A stretch of DNA of 64,000 nt, taken from positions 62,001 to 126,000 of the forward strand of contig JABUFB010000012.1 of assembly GCA_013314775.1 (NCBI GenBank). Direction: 5' to 3'. Shown in pieces: positions 46,570-55,657 of this stretch. This stretch comes from Armatimonadota bacterium. Lineage in GTDB: Bacteria; Armatimonadota; Zipacnadia; Zipacnadales; JABUFB01. The position numbers and the translations under genes were made by a program. The notes below the pieces were generated by a model that made no database searches, was not told where the DNA came from, and saw only the letters and a program-made list of their open reading frames with translations. Position 1 is the stretch's first letter, and every line of letters begins with the position of its first letter.

Positions 46570-49500
46570 GTGTCTGCCCTTTCGCTGTTCGCGCTCCTGC
46601 TCGCCGCGCTGTCCCCTTGTTTCGCGCAGTCCCCGGGCAGTCCTCTGCAGCCCCTGGAACCGGATGAAAACACCTGCGTCCTTTACCACTTCGACGAGGG
46701 CGAAGGCGCGGTCCTGCACGATGCCAGCCCGCATGGGAACCACGCCGAGTTGCGCGGGCCCCAGTGGTCGCCGGGGAAGTTCGGCAGCGCGCTGTGGTTC
46801 GACGGCGAGGATGACTGCGTGTTCCGCGAGGTGCCGGAGTCGATCCGAGATCTGAGGCAAATTACTGTGGAGTGCTGGGCGAACCAGGAGCACACGTCGG
46901 GACGGCGGTTCATGGCGGGGCAGGACGTGGGCTTCCACTTCGAACTGGACGACGGTTCAGGCGCCTCGATCTCCCTGTACAACAAGGGCGGCGGAGTGCC
47001 CAATGCGGAGGGCAAACCCCACCAGCAGGTAGCCTCGCAGGTGGGCAGTCTACGGCCCGGGCGCTGGCACCATGTGGCGATTACCTACGATGGGAAGATG
47101 GTGAGCTTCTTCATCAACGGGGTGCTCAAAGCCCGGCATCCCGGCCCGTCGGACTTCTCGCTGGGCGCTCCCTCGCGGGGCCTGTGGCTTGGATGCTATG
47201 TGGGGATGGATTACTGGTTCAGCGGCCTGCTGGACGAGTTCCGGGTCTCCAACTGCGTGCGCTATGACCCCGATAACAAGCTTACAATCGGTGAGAAGGT
47301 GTTTGAGATGCCGGAAGCCGCCGTGCAACTGGTTCGTCCTGCGGCCGCTTTGCGGGAGCCGAAACGCACCGGAGAGGCCACCCTCCGCATGACTCTGCGG
47401 AAGCGCTATGGGGGAAATGCTTCCGGGTGGGTCTACCTAAAGCCGCCGGCGAAGCCCGCGGTGGTTGTGGGCGAGTATGCGCTGAAGAACCTCGCAGACG
47501 GCGCTGAGACTTCGTTGGACATCGACGTGACTGACGAGTTCGCGGGCGATGGCCGATACATCCTTGGACTTGAGCAGGTGGACACCGGGGGGTACTTCGC
47601 ACTAAAGCAAGCAACTCTCAGCGCCAAGGGCGCACCAGTTGCATCCTGGGAGGGCGAGGTGCAGTCACGCCGCACCTTCGGTCCGCCGGTGCTAGCGATT
47701 CTCGGTGTGGGCGCGGATCGCGCGCCGAACTCGGGACGCATCGTGCTTCTGCCCGGCAACGTGGACCGCGTGCAGGGCGCACCGGAGATCGATGCATCTC
47801 GTGCCGACCAGCCGCCCTGCATCGTGGGCGAGGGGCACGTGGAGTGGTGGTTCGACGTGCCAGCGCGGTCGGCATACCGCGTCTATATGCGCTACGCCAG
47901 CTCGGGGTTCCGCCCGTGTGACATCGTGGTGGATGGCGTCGATGTGCACCCCTACCACATGGGCGCGCGCAACAGCACAGGACGCACCATGGCGCAGGAT
48001 GCCTTCTGGGAATACCAGGGAACGGTCACCCTTGATCCGGGCCCACATTGGCTGCGGGTCCAGAATTTCCTGCCGGACATGGTGGCGCTGCGGCTTGATC
48101 CCGTGGCGCAAGTCGGTCCGGCGCGGGTGCCGTGGAACAGGTTCCCGGTGCCCGCGGGAGACTTCCTTTGCAGGGCTTCGGACTGGGACGCACGGGCTGA
48201 TTTCGGAAAGCCGGAGGAACCGTCGGCGAGGCTGGGTCAATCAGGAGATACTTGTGAGTTGCGCTTCGCGACGCGGTTCACCAACACGAATGAAGAAGAT
48301 CTCTTCGCAGGGGACGCCGTGCGCTTCGTTCATGACTGCGCATGGGATCTGGAACCCTTCGGCAGGGTGAGTTTCGAGTTTCGCGGGCAGGGCAGAGGGC
48401 ACGTGGTCTCCCTGTGGCTGATAGACGCCAAGGGCGACGAAAAGCTGTTGTGGCGCAGGCGCGACAACTCAGCCGCCCCACAACAGGTGAACGTCCCCCT
48501 GTCCTTCGAGGGCAACACGGTGTTCGACCCCGGCCGCGTGTCGGCGGTCTGCGTAGTGCTGGACGAGGGCAATATGCGGGCGGAAGAGGTGAACGATTTC
48601 GCGTGCGCGATCATTGCTCCGAAGTTCGAGCGTCGAGATATCATCGCCACACCCGAAGGCTATGCGGCGGCTGTTCTGGCGGCGCGGGAGATGCTGCCTG
48701 ACGTGCCCGCGAGGGGCGCCACGCTGCTTGCTCCGGGATTCCACCCCTGGACGCAGCCTGTTGTGCCCGAAGAGCACCCGCTGTTTGCGATCACCGAGCC
48801 GAAGCCGGTAACACGGGGTGTCCTGGGTTACGATCTGCATTTCACCGGGGCACGTGATATCTCTGCCCCAGCGCTCGACGATTTTCACACCCACTATGAC
48901 TTCGGCGACATCTGCTGGCCGCACATCGGCATATTACCTCAACGCCGGAATTACGCGGACGACGCGGCGTACGCGAAGGCGCTCGGGGACATGGAAGAGC
49001 GGCTGCGCGAGGTGAACCGCCGAAATCTGATCCTGTGGGACATCTGGGGCTATGTGCCCTTCGGCGAAGCAGGCCCGACGCCGCGAGTTGAGCCCGAGCA
49101 CCACCAGGCCCTGCTGCGGGTGTTCGGCGACCGCTTCCTGGGGTACGACAATGGGGAGCAGGACGGACGGTACATCGGGGCCTACGCGGACCGTGGCCCG
49201 CACACCAACCGAAAGGAAGGCTGGGAGGATTTCGTGCGGTGGGACGAGGGCATCTGCAATGACAGCATGAACTTCATGAACGCCACCGGGTCCCTCAACT
49301 TTTCCCATTACTACGGGGAACGCGGCGCGCGCACCCTGGGCCTTGAGACCGCGCAAGGACTCCCCAGCGACACTCTTATGTTCGCGTTCCTGCGCGGCGC
49401 CGGCAAGCAGTACGGTCGGCTTCTGACCCAGGCCACCTCGATCTGGAACCGCTACGGCTACAACATGTACCACGACCGACGCAATGAGAACCCCGGCGGG

Positions 49501-50382
49501 TATGGGCTCGGCCCCAACAAGGGCTGTTCCCTCAGCCTGCACCGGCGCCTGTTCTTCCAGAGCTACTCCGGCGGCGACAGCATCGTGGGCACCGAGACCT
49601 CCCAGTTCACCGCCGACCGCCTGGAAAGCGGGGCGCCGGAACTCAGCCCCCTGGGTGCCCAGCACCTGGCCATCAAGCGATGGGTCGAGGAACACCCGGA
49701 CCGGGGCGTCATGTACACTCCGGTGGCCTTCATGCTGGACTTCTACAACGGCTGGAACATGCCGCGCCACCTCTACCGGGGCGACAAGTACAAGATCTGG
49801 GGCAAGCTGCCGTACGAAAAGGGCGACTACCTTATCGACGGCATGTTCCGGATGGTCTGGCCCGGTTACGAGGACTGCAGTTATCTGCGCAGTGAGCGCG
49901 GCTTCATCACCCCCACACCCTTCGGCGACATCTTTGACGTGCTGAACAACCGCTGCCATCAGGACATCATCCAGCAGTATCAGGCGATCATGCTCCTGGG
50001 TGACGTGGAACTGACGCCTGAGATCACCGCGAAGCTCCGGGCCTTCGTGGAGGCCGGCGGGGACCTGATCACCGACGCGAAGCACGCGCGGCAGTTGCCC
50101 GAGGAACTCACCGGGGTGACTTGCGGCGACGAGCGTAGAGGGGTTCTGTCCAGGCGCACGGACACCGGCGAGGTGTTCGACGAGCACCCCTATACCTACA
50201 GCGTCTTGACGCTCAACGGTGCACAGGCGCTGCTGGTGAATGAGCGGGGGCACGGGTTGGTGACGGTGAACGCGGCAGGTCAGGGCCGGGTGATTGTGGG
50301 CGCGGCGGACTACTGGATGACCGACAGGCTGAATTATGCCGCGCCGGAACTGGTGAACATGGAGCACCTTACACGCTGCTGA
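46570..50382 (+). CDS. Very large secreted LamG-containing protein, interrupted by a frameshift
   Basis: A secreted protein of about 1270 residues before a stop at 50380-50382. GTG 46570 is chosen because GGAAGGTGG lies just upstream and a signal peptide begins there (SALSLFALLLAALSPCFAQ); a TTG at 46516 is in frame. Residues 40-235 form a LamG domain (VLYHFDEGEG, LRPGRWHHVAITYDGKMVSF, GLLDEFRVSN). Beta-sandwich domains follow to about 720. The region from about 770 to 1200 is a barrel-like module with RRNLILWDIWGYVPFGE, CNDSMNFMNATGSLNFSHYY, MYTPVAFMLDFYNGWN and a terminal glutamine-amidotransferase-like segment with LRAFVEAGGDLI. I cannot name its GH family. The stop comes from one missing base near 50367 (see the following entry). 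It lies 69 bases after the beta-lactamase-fold gene. Confidence 0.65.
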   Translation: MSALSLFALLLAALSPCFAQSPGSPLQPLEPDENTCVLYHFDEGEGAVLHDASPHGNHAELRGPQWSPGKFGSALWFDGEDDCVFREVPESIRDLRQITVECWANQEHTSGRRFMAGQDVGFHFELDDGSGASISLYNKGGGVPNAEGKPHQQVASQVGSLRPGRWHHVAITYDGKMVSFFINGVLKARHPGPSDFSLGAPSRGLWLGCYVGMDYWFSGLLDEFRVSNCVRYDPDNKLTIGEKVFEMPEAAVQLVRPAAALREPKRTGEATLRMTLRKRYGGNASGWVYLKPPAKPAVVVGEYALKNLADGAETSLDIDVTDEFAGDGRYILGLEQVDTGGYFALKQATLSAKGAPVASWEGEVQSRRTFGPPVLAILGVGADRAPNSGRIVLLPGNVDRVQGAPEIDASRADQPPCIVGEGHVEWWFDVPARSAYRVYMRYASSGFRPCDIVVDGVDVHPYHMGARNSTGRTMAQDAFWEYQGTVTLDPGPHWLRVQNFLPDMVALRLDPVAQVGPARVPWNRFPVPAGDFLCRASDWDARADFGKPEEPSARLGQSGDTCELRFATRFTNTNEEDLFAGDAVRFVHDCAWDLEPFGRVSFEFRGQGRGHVVSLWLIDAKGDEKLLWRRRDNSAAPQQVNVPLSFEGNTVFDPGRVSAVCVVLDEGNMRAEEVNDFACAIIAPKFERRDIIATPEGYAAAVLAAREMLPDVPARGATLLAPGFHPWTQPVVPEEHPLFAITEPKPVTRGVLGYDLHFTGARDISAPALDDFHTHYDFGDICWPHIGILPQRRNYADDAAYAKALGDMEERLREVNRRNLILWDIWGYVPFGEAGPTPRVEPEHHQALLRVFGDRFLGYDNGEQDGRYIGAYADRGPHTNRKEGWEDFVRWDEGICNDSMNFMNATGSLNFSHYYGERGARTLGLETAQGLPSDTLMFAFLRGAGKQYGRLLTQATSIWNRYGYNMYHDRRNENPGGYGLGPNKGCSLSLHRRLFFQSYSGGDSIVGTETSQFTADRLESGAPELSPLGAQHLAIKRWVEEHPDRGVMYTPVAFMLDFYNGWNMPRHLYRGDKYKIWGKLPYEKGDYLIDGMFRMVWPGYEDCSYLRSERGFITPTPFGDIFDVLNNRCHQDIIQQYQAIMLLGDVELTPEITAKLRAFVEAGGDLITDAKHARQLPEELTGVTCGDERRGVLSRRTDTGEVFDEHPYTYSVLTLNGAQALLVNERGHGLVTVNAAGQGRVIVGAADYWMTDRLNYAAPELVNMEHLTRC

Positions 50383-50396
50383 AAGGTGTACGGGCG

Positions 50397-50678
50397 GTGC
50401 TTGGCGAGTACTTCGGGAGCTTCAGCCCGGTGTCCTGTGAGCCCGGTGGGCTGAATGTGCGGGTAAACTGTTTCGCGAATGACCCGAAGCGGCTGCTGGT
50501 GACCTTGACCAACAATGAGCTGTTCGCGGACTGGGAGGGAACGGTCACGGTGCGTCTCGGTGAAGTGGCGCAGGCCAGAGAACTCTGGCTGAACGAGCCG
50601 GTTGAGGTGAGTGAGAGGAATCTGAGCCTGAGTGTGCCGGCGGGGGATGTGGCGGTGGTTGATGTGAGGCTGAAGTAG
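50397..50678 (+). pseudogene. C-terminal continuation of the LamG protein in another frame
   Basis: This frame encodes GSFSPVSCEPGGLNVRVNCF, TLTNNELFADWEGTVTV and VPAGDVAVVDVRLK, a normal beta-sandwich ending. Reading it back from 50397 shows uninterrupted coding to about 50368 as YTLLKGVRAV. Adding one C within GAGCACCTTACACG would give MEHPYTLLKGV and join it to the preceding protein. It has no start or ribosome site of its own, so it belongs to the gene at 46570. Confidence 0.7.
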
Positions 50679-50736
50679 GGCTGAGGCAGCGGTGCAGCTT
50701 CAGCAGATCCTGGGTGAAGACGCGTTGGGTACAGGC

Positions 50737-50767
50737 GCCCGAGTTCGGAAAAGGTCCAAACTCGGGC
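50737..50767. terminator. Hairpin between convergent genes
   Basis: GCCCGAGTT (50737-50745) pairs perfectly with AACTCGGGC (50759-50767) across a 13-base loop. It lies between the plus-strand LamG gene end and the minus-strand ABC permease end, as expected for a shared terminator. No strong T-run follows on either strand. Confidence 0.5.
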
Positions 50768-50814
50768 ACCGGTCCCCAATGTGCTAAGATGACAGGGTGA
50801 TTCTTGGCTCCCGC

Positions 50815-52773
50815 CTACTTCATCTGCGGCAGGATGATCCCGCGCAGAATGATCTTCTGGCAGAACAGGAAGACCAGTAGCACCGGGATTGAGTTCACGA
50901 TGAAGGAGGCCATCACCACGTATGGCGCTCCTGCAAGCGTCTGCGAGAACTGGTAGGTCCACACTGCGATGGTCCAGATCTTCGGGTCCTGGGCCACGAT
51001 GATCGCCCACTCCCACCCATTGTACGCCGCGATGAAGGCGTTCAGCATCCCCACCGCCAGGATCGGTTTGACCAGCGGCAATGAGACCCGGATGAAGATG
51101 AGCCATTCGGGCGCACCGTCGATAGTCGCCGCCTCGTACAGCTCCTGGGGCAGCGAGTCGAAAAACCCCTTGAGCAGAAAGATAGTCATGCCGTTTGCTG
51201 CACCGGGGAGCACCAGGGCGGCGAAGGTGTTGAGCAAGCCGAGGTCGCGCAGAAGCAGGAAGCCGGGGATCGCTGCGACCGCTGCCGGGAAGGCCATGGT
51301 TGCAAGGCAGAAGATGATGATCTTATCTGACCCACGCAGGCGGAACCGGCTCAGGGCATACGCCGCAAGCGGGTTGACGGTAAGCGCGATGAAGACCGCC
51401 AGGCAGACCAGAATCACCGTGTTGCGCACCGCGAGGCCACGGTGGATAAGGTAGTCGATGACCGCCATGTAGTTACCGAAAAGGTTGTCGAGCAGGAAGG
51501 ACCTTTGCTTGTTGTCGAAGGTGACCAGCAGGGCTTGTCCGAAGGGAATGCCGAGCTGCTCAATTGAGGTGAGGTTCAGCCCGTAGGCGGCGTTGATCGC
51601 CGCCAAGCTGCCGTGGCGCTTGAGTGCGAATTTCTGGAAGGCTTGCTCGGGCAGGGTGTCGCGGATGCGCCACTGCTCCACGGGGATGTTGGTGCGCAGG
51701 AAGTCCATCCAGACCCGGCCCAGGGGGCCGTTGGGGACGGTTGGCGTGAGCTTGATGTCCTCCCACTTCGAGACCGGGTCCCAGGTCTGCCCGGTCCCGG
51801 CCAGGACGCGGTTCAGGTAGTCAATGCTGGGGAACCGGTCCTGCAAGAACTTCTGGAACTTCGCCTGTCTGCCGGCAACGCTAATCTCAACGTGACGCAG
51901 AGGGAAGTCGGTCATCAGGAACTGCCGCCACATCGCCACTTGCTCCGCCGGCGCGTCATCAGGCACCGGGAACGGCAAGGCGGCCAGTTGCTCGGGCGTA
52001 AGCGTTTCGTCCTGTTTCGCGACGTAGTCCTCCCAGATGAACCGCAGCGCTGCCGGCCTCAGGTAACCCGCGTATGCGCCTTCACCCTTGAGATATGGGG
52101 TGAAGCGGTTGTCGCGGTAGGCTTTGCGGAACTCCAGCAGGTCCTCGTAGCGCACGTCGAGTTCCGGCGTGTAACTGGCCTGGTCGATGGGCTCGCCGCT
52201 CCATTCGCTGGCGTTCACCTTGGCAAAGTCGTCGATGGACATCTGCCAGGCCTTGTTCAGGTTCTCCAGGGTCTTGTAGCGCGCGCGCAGGAAAGGCGCG
52301 ACATACCGGTTGTCATAGGCCAGGATCGTCTCGCGCAGGTCCCACGTCTCCATGAACTCCGCGTAGTCTCGCGCCGCTGCCTCAAGTTGCTCGCGCTGCT
52401 CAGGATCCTTGAGACGGACAAGCTGCTTCGCGGCCCACGCGTCACTGTTCTCGTGGTCATCGCCGATCTGGCTCCATATGGTCCAGTCCGCGGGCAGGTC
52501 CGGAAAATACGCGCGTACCTGGCGCAATGATGCCCTGTGGGCCGGTGGGAAGTAGGCGCACAGCATGTGCATGAAGCGGTCTTCGACCGACCACAGGTAC
52601 CGGGGCATGGGGTCGCGGCGGTCGTAGTCGAAGCCATTGCTGACCGACCCTGTGAGCATGACCATGAAGGGGTAGACCATGGTTATGCCGCCGATGATCA
52701 AGGCGATGTAAATGCCCATGATCACTGCGCGACCCTTGGGTGTCTTGCGGTCGATATCGTTGATAATTGGCAC
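50815..52773 (-). CDS. MalG-type sugar ABC permease with a large repeat-bearing insertion
   Basis: A 652-residue inner-membrane permease, against about 280 in ordinary MalG-type subunits. TM1 is residues 18-41. The remaining helices start near 447 and carry the EAA loop EAATIDGAPEWLIFIRVSLP (547-566), which docks the ATPase. Between them, about 44-430 is an added, mainly helical region that should face outward. It holds three related units: 138-187 (YAEFMETWDL, FLRARYKTLENLNKAW), 282-337 (WRQFLMTDFP, FLQDRFPSIDYLNRV), and 355-407 (WMDFLRTNIP, FALKRHGSLAAINAAYG). The FLxxRYxSLxxLNxAW pattern is also common in GH42-like glycosidase barrels. It lies three bases after the fused binding-protein/permease gene, so the two form one operon. 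No ATPase gene is in the window; a shared one elsewhere, MsmX-like, is inferred. Confidence 0.85.
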   Translation of the reverse strand: MPIINDIDRKTPKGRAVIMGIYIALIIGGITMVYPFMVMLTGSVSNGFDYDRRDPMPRYLWSVEDRFMHMLCAYFPPAHRASLRQVRAYFPDLPADWTIWSQIGDDHENSDAWAAKQLVRLKDPEQREQLEAAARDYAEFMETWDLRETILAYDNRYVAPFLRARYKTLENLNKAWQMSIDDFAKVNASEWSGEPIDQASYTPELDVRYEDLLEFRKAYRDNRFTPYLKGEGAYAGYLRPAALRFIWEDYVAKQDETLTPEQLAALPFPVPDDAPAEQVAMWRQFLMTDFPLRHVEISVAGRQAKFQKFLQDRFPSIDYLNRVLAGTGQTWDPVSKWEDIKLTPTVPNGPLGRVWMDFLRTNIPVEQWRIRDTLPEQAFQKFALKRHGSLAAINAAYGLNLTSIEQLGIPFGQALLVTFDNKQRSFLLDNLFGNYMAVIDYLIHRGLAVRNTVILVCLAVFIALTVNPLAAYALSRFRLRGSDKIIIFCLATMAFPAAVAAIPGFLLLRDLGLLNTFAALVLPGAANGMTIFLLKGFFDSLPQELYEAATIDGAPEWLIFIRVSLPLVKPILAVGMLNAFIAAYNGWEWAIIVAQDPKIWTIAVWTYQFSQTLAGAPYVVMASFIVNSIPVLLVFLFCQKIILRGIILPQMK

Positions 52774-52776
52774 TCG

Positions 52777-55452
52777 TCAGTCGTCTCCCCTCGCCTGGCG
52801 GAAGTCCACCCGGCGCAGGATGCGAAGCTGCATGTAGGTGAAACCGATAAGGATGCTGCCGAGAATCCAGGCGTACGAGGTGGCCAGCGAAAAACGCATG
52901 TTCACGTACGCCTCCTGCCAGATCGCCATCCCCATGACCATGGTCTCCTTGCCCGGCCCGCCGAAGGTGAGCAGGAAGATGGAGCCCATGGACTGGAACG
53001 TGGCGATGAAAGCCCCCACGAAATTGATGAGCACCAGCGGGGAGATGGTCGGGATGGTGATATGTCGGATGCGGCCGAGGATTGTGGCGCCGTCGAGACT
53101 GGACGCCTCGTAGAGCTCCTCTGGCACGGACTTGAGCGCCGCCAGGTAGATCAGACTGCTGATGCCAGCCGACGCCCAGACGCTGGGGATGATGACGCAG
53201 GCCATGACCGTGTGCGGGTTGCCCAGCCAGTCCACCGGAGGCAGGTCCCACAGGCCGAGTATCGGCGCGAGGACTCGGTTGATCGTGCCCTGCGCAGTCC
53301 CGGCGTACATTTCCTTCCACATAAGAGTGACGACCAGACCCGAGGTCATCTGCGGCAGAAAGAACAGTGTACGGAAGAAGACCTTGAACCGCGGCACCTC
53401 AGTCAGCAGGAACGCCAGGATGATCGGGGTGCAGAACGCCAGGCCAAGGTTCCACAGGACGAAACGGAACGTGGTCAGCAGGTAGTGGTAGAAGTTGGGG
53501 TCAAGCGCGATACTGATGAAATTGCTCAGTCCAACGAACGGCGAATGCCCGACCACCTTGTAGTCCTGGAAAGCCATGACAAGACCACGGGCCAGGGGGT
53601 AGTAGCCCCACAACGCAATGGACGCCAGCGCGGGCAGGAGCATCAACCACGGCAACCAACCCGTATACACGCCCGCCCTGCTCTCCGTCTTGCGTAACTG
53701 GTCGCGCACGATGAGCACGGTGAAAAACGCGAAGAACAGGGCAATGAACCCGGCGATGATCCGCGCCTTCGGGCGGTACTTATCAAGCACTTCGCGAGGG
53801 CGCTCGAACATGATCCCTGTATTCGCGTCGCGCTCCAGGTTTTTCAGGGCGGTCTTGTAGTCGAAGTCCTTCCCGCTTGGGCGCAGGACCAGATCAATGA
53901 TCTCGCGCTGGTAGAAGTCCCGGAATTGAAGCCACTTGCCCATGAAGGGCTCCACGACCTCCAGGATTTCGCCGTTCTCGATCTGCTTCCACATCCGCAG
54001 GTTCTCGGGTGGAATCTCCCGCAGGTAATCCTGAAAGCCGAGACGCTCCAGGTCGCGGGGGTTGAGAAACTTGGCCTGCCCGGCAGCCACCTTGCGGCGG
54101 ATCTCCTCGTCGGAGCCCTCGGGACTGCAGATGCGCCGCATCATCTCCCAGACCAGGTCGCGGTAGGCCTTCCTGTCCTTCTCGGAATGACCGCCGCGGC
54201 GCAGGACGTCCTTGCCGATCATGAAAAAGCTATTGGATGCCTGCAGCACCGGGCGCAACTTGTCGTTCATCGCGGGGAAGGGCATCATGCCCAGGTCATC
54301 CGGCGGGATGCCCAGGTTCTGGAACTCCGTCATGTCCCCCGCCCAGAGCGGGTACATGGCAAGGTCTCGGCCCAGTCGCTTGAGGGTTTCCAGCAGGTTG
54401 GTGGTAGTGACGCCGATGCATCCTTCGATCACGTCGTCTTTCGCGAAGGTCACCCGGCGGCCCTGGAACATGACGAAACCGTTGTCCACATCCTGCTGTG
54501 TCAACTCCACGGGCTCCCCGGATGCCTTGTCCAGAATCCACGGAGCCCAGCGCAGGCGGTGGTAGAAAGCCACGGCGGCGGTGCATTCGGGGCTGGCCAC
54601 ATTGCAGCGCCATTTGGGCTTGGCGGTGGATACATCGTGTCCCTTACTGCAGGTCAGGTCGGTCTCCTGCTCATTGAGGGTAACTATCTCTCCGCAGGTG
54701 GGGCACTTGCGGTCCTGGACGACGATGCTCGAGCCTGTCGTGGCCACCCACGGCGCGAACGCCCAGCTCTGCGAGGTTAGCTCCAGGCCGAAGGTTTTCT
54801 TGACCGGGTCATACAGGAGTCGCACCCAGCGAATGAACTCGTCATAGGTCTTTGGCGGGTTCATCGGATCGAGACCGGCCTTGCGAAGGAGGGTCTTGCT
54901 GTAGAGAATGCCCACGTATGTTCCGCCGCGATTGGGCAAGGCATAGGGCTTGCCGTCCACCGTGACAACCTGGCGGTACAAGGGCTTGATGTTCGCCCAT
55001 TCCGGCCACTTGCTCTCGTCCAAGTCGATAAGGCCGTTGAGATCGGGCTTGCCGTCCTTACCGAGCTTTGGCTTTCCGTTGGCGAGAACCCCGTCTTCGC
55101 CGATCCATTCTACGAGCGGGTATGCAAGACGCTGCTCAACGGCCTGACGTATGTCGGTTTCGAAGATATCCGGACCGATGTTCGCGGCCATAGCCATGGC
55201 CAGGCTTGCCCGGGCGCCCTCGGCGGGCATGCGGATGCCGTCCCACTGCACCAGACGCACATTGGGGTGCTCCGCGAGGAAGTCCCGGATGATCTTGGGC
55301 TGGCGATTCTGGGCGTTGTACCGGGAGGTGACGGAGATTGGGAAGACAGTGTCCTGCGGGCCGGGTTCGCATGACGCGGGACGCAAGGCGCAGAAATTGG
55401 AGATAAGAAGCGCGAGTACGGGCAGACAGCGTCGCAGGCCCAACCTGATCAT
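52777..55452 (-). CDS. Solute-binding protein fused to a MalF-type ABC permease, with zinc-ribbon-like insert
   Basis: An 891-residue two-part protein. A signal sequence (about 1-28) is followed by a family 1 extracellular solute-binding domain (about 35-555) with QPKIIRDFLAEHPNVRLV, PYALPNRGGTYVGILYSK and NPPKTYDEFIRWVR. A linking helix at 565-583 crosses the membrane. It leads into a MalF-type permease core (about 598-875) with the EAA loop ELYEASSLDGATILGRIRHI near 779-798. The binding domain carries an insertion with Cys250, Cys253, Cys268 and His272 (CPTCG and CSKGH knuckles), and also Cys283 and Cys290, a zinc-ribbon-like arrangement. It is the first gene of a two-gene operon. The fusion tethers the binding protein to its channel. 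The ATG at 55452 has only a tightly spaced AAAGG, so a downstream TTG remains possible. Confidence 0.85.
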   Translation of the reverse strand: MIRLGLRRCLPVLALLISNFCALRPASCEPGPQDTVFPISVTSRYNAQNRQPKIIRDFLAEHPNVRLVQWDGIRMPAEGARASLAMAMAANIGPDIFETDIRQAVEQRLAYPLVEWIGEDGVLANGKPKLGKDGKPDLNGLIDLDESKWPEWANIKPLYRQVVTVDGKPYALPNRGGTYVGILYSKTLLRKAGLDPMNPPKTYDEFIRWVRLLYDPVKKTFGLELTSQSWAFAPWVATTGSSIVVQDRKCPTCGEIVTLNEQETDLTCSKGHDVSTAKPKWRCNVASPECTAAVAFYHRLRWAPWILDKASGEPVELTQQDVDNGFVMFQGRRVTFAKDDVIEGCIGVTTTNLLETLKRLGRDLAMYPLWAGDMTEFQNLGIPPDDLGMMPFPAMNDKLRPVLQASNSFFMIGKDVLRRGGHSEKDRKAYRDLVWEMMRRICSPEGSDEEIRRKVAAGQAKFLNPRDLERLGFQDYLREIPPENLRMWKQIENGEILEVVEPFMGKWLQFRDFYQREIIDLVLRPSGKDFDYKTALKNLERDANTGIMFERPREVLDKYRPKARIIAGFIALFFAFFTVLIVRDQLRKTESRAGVYTGWLPWLMLLPALASIALWGYYPLARGLVMAFQDYKVVGHSPFVGLSNFISIALDPNFYHYLLTTFRFVLWNLGLAFCTPIILAFLLTEVPRFKVFFRTLFFLPQMTSGLVVTLMWKEMYAGTAQGTINRVLAPILGLWDLPPVDWLGNPHTVMACVIIPSVWASAGISSLIYLAALKSVPEELYEASSLDGATILGRIRHITIPTISPLVLINFVGAFIATFQSMGSIFLLTFGGPGKETMVMGMAIWQEAYVNMRFSLATSYAWILGSILIGFTYMQLRILRRVDFRQARGDD

Positions 55453-55657
55453 CCTTTGCGGGAAGATGTGAACACGGTCCAGGGCGTTGGTAGTTATCGG
55501 GAGTCCCGGATTCGGTGGCGGAACGAACGCGTCAGGTGTGTTGAGTAGAATATCACACGGCGCGGTCTTTGAAAAGCGCGAGGCAGTCGCAGGTCGGGGG
55601 CCTACTGGCGGTGAATCAGCGCTGTGTGACGCCGAACCCCATCAGTGGAGAGGACCA

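Noticed and set aside
48934-50367. A 477-codon minus-strand frame opposite the LamG protein
   Set aside because: Composition is typical of an antisense shadow, with no motif, leader or ribosome site.
52537-53697. A 386-codon plus-strand frame opposite the ABC genes
   Set aside because: Made mainly of His, Asp, Gln and Arg in no recognisable pattern; the minus strand encodes the permeases with clear EAA loops.
55543-55555. A TAGAAT sequence as a promoter for the nucleoside hydrolase
   Set aside because: No -35 element lies at the right distance, and single hexamers are common; a promoter must lie here but this one is not supported.
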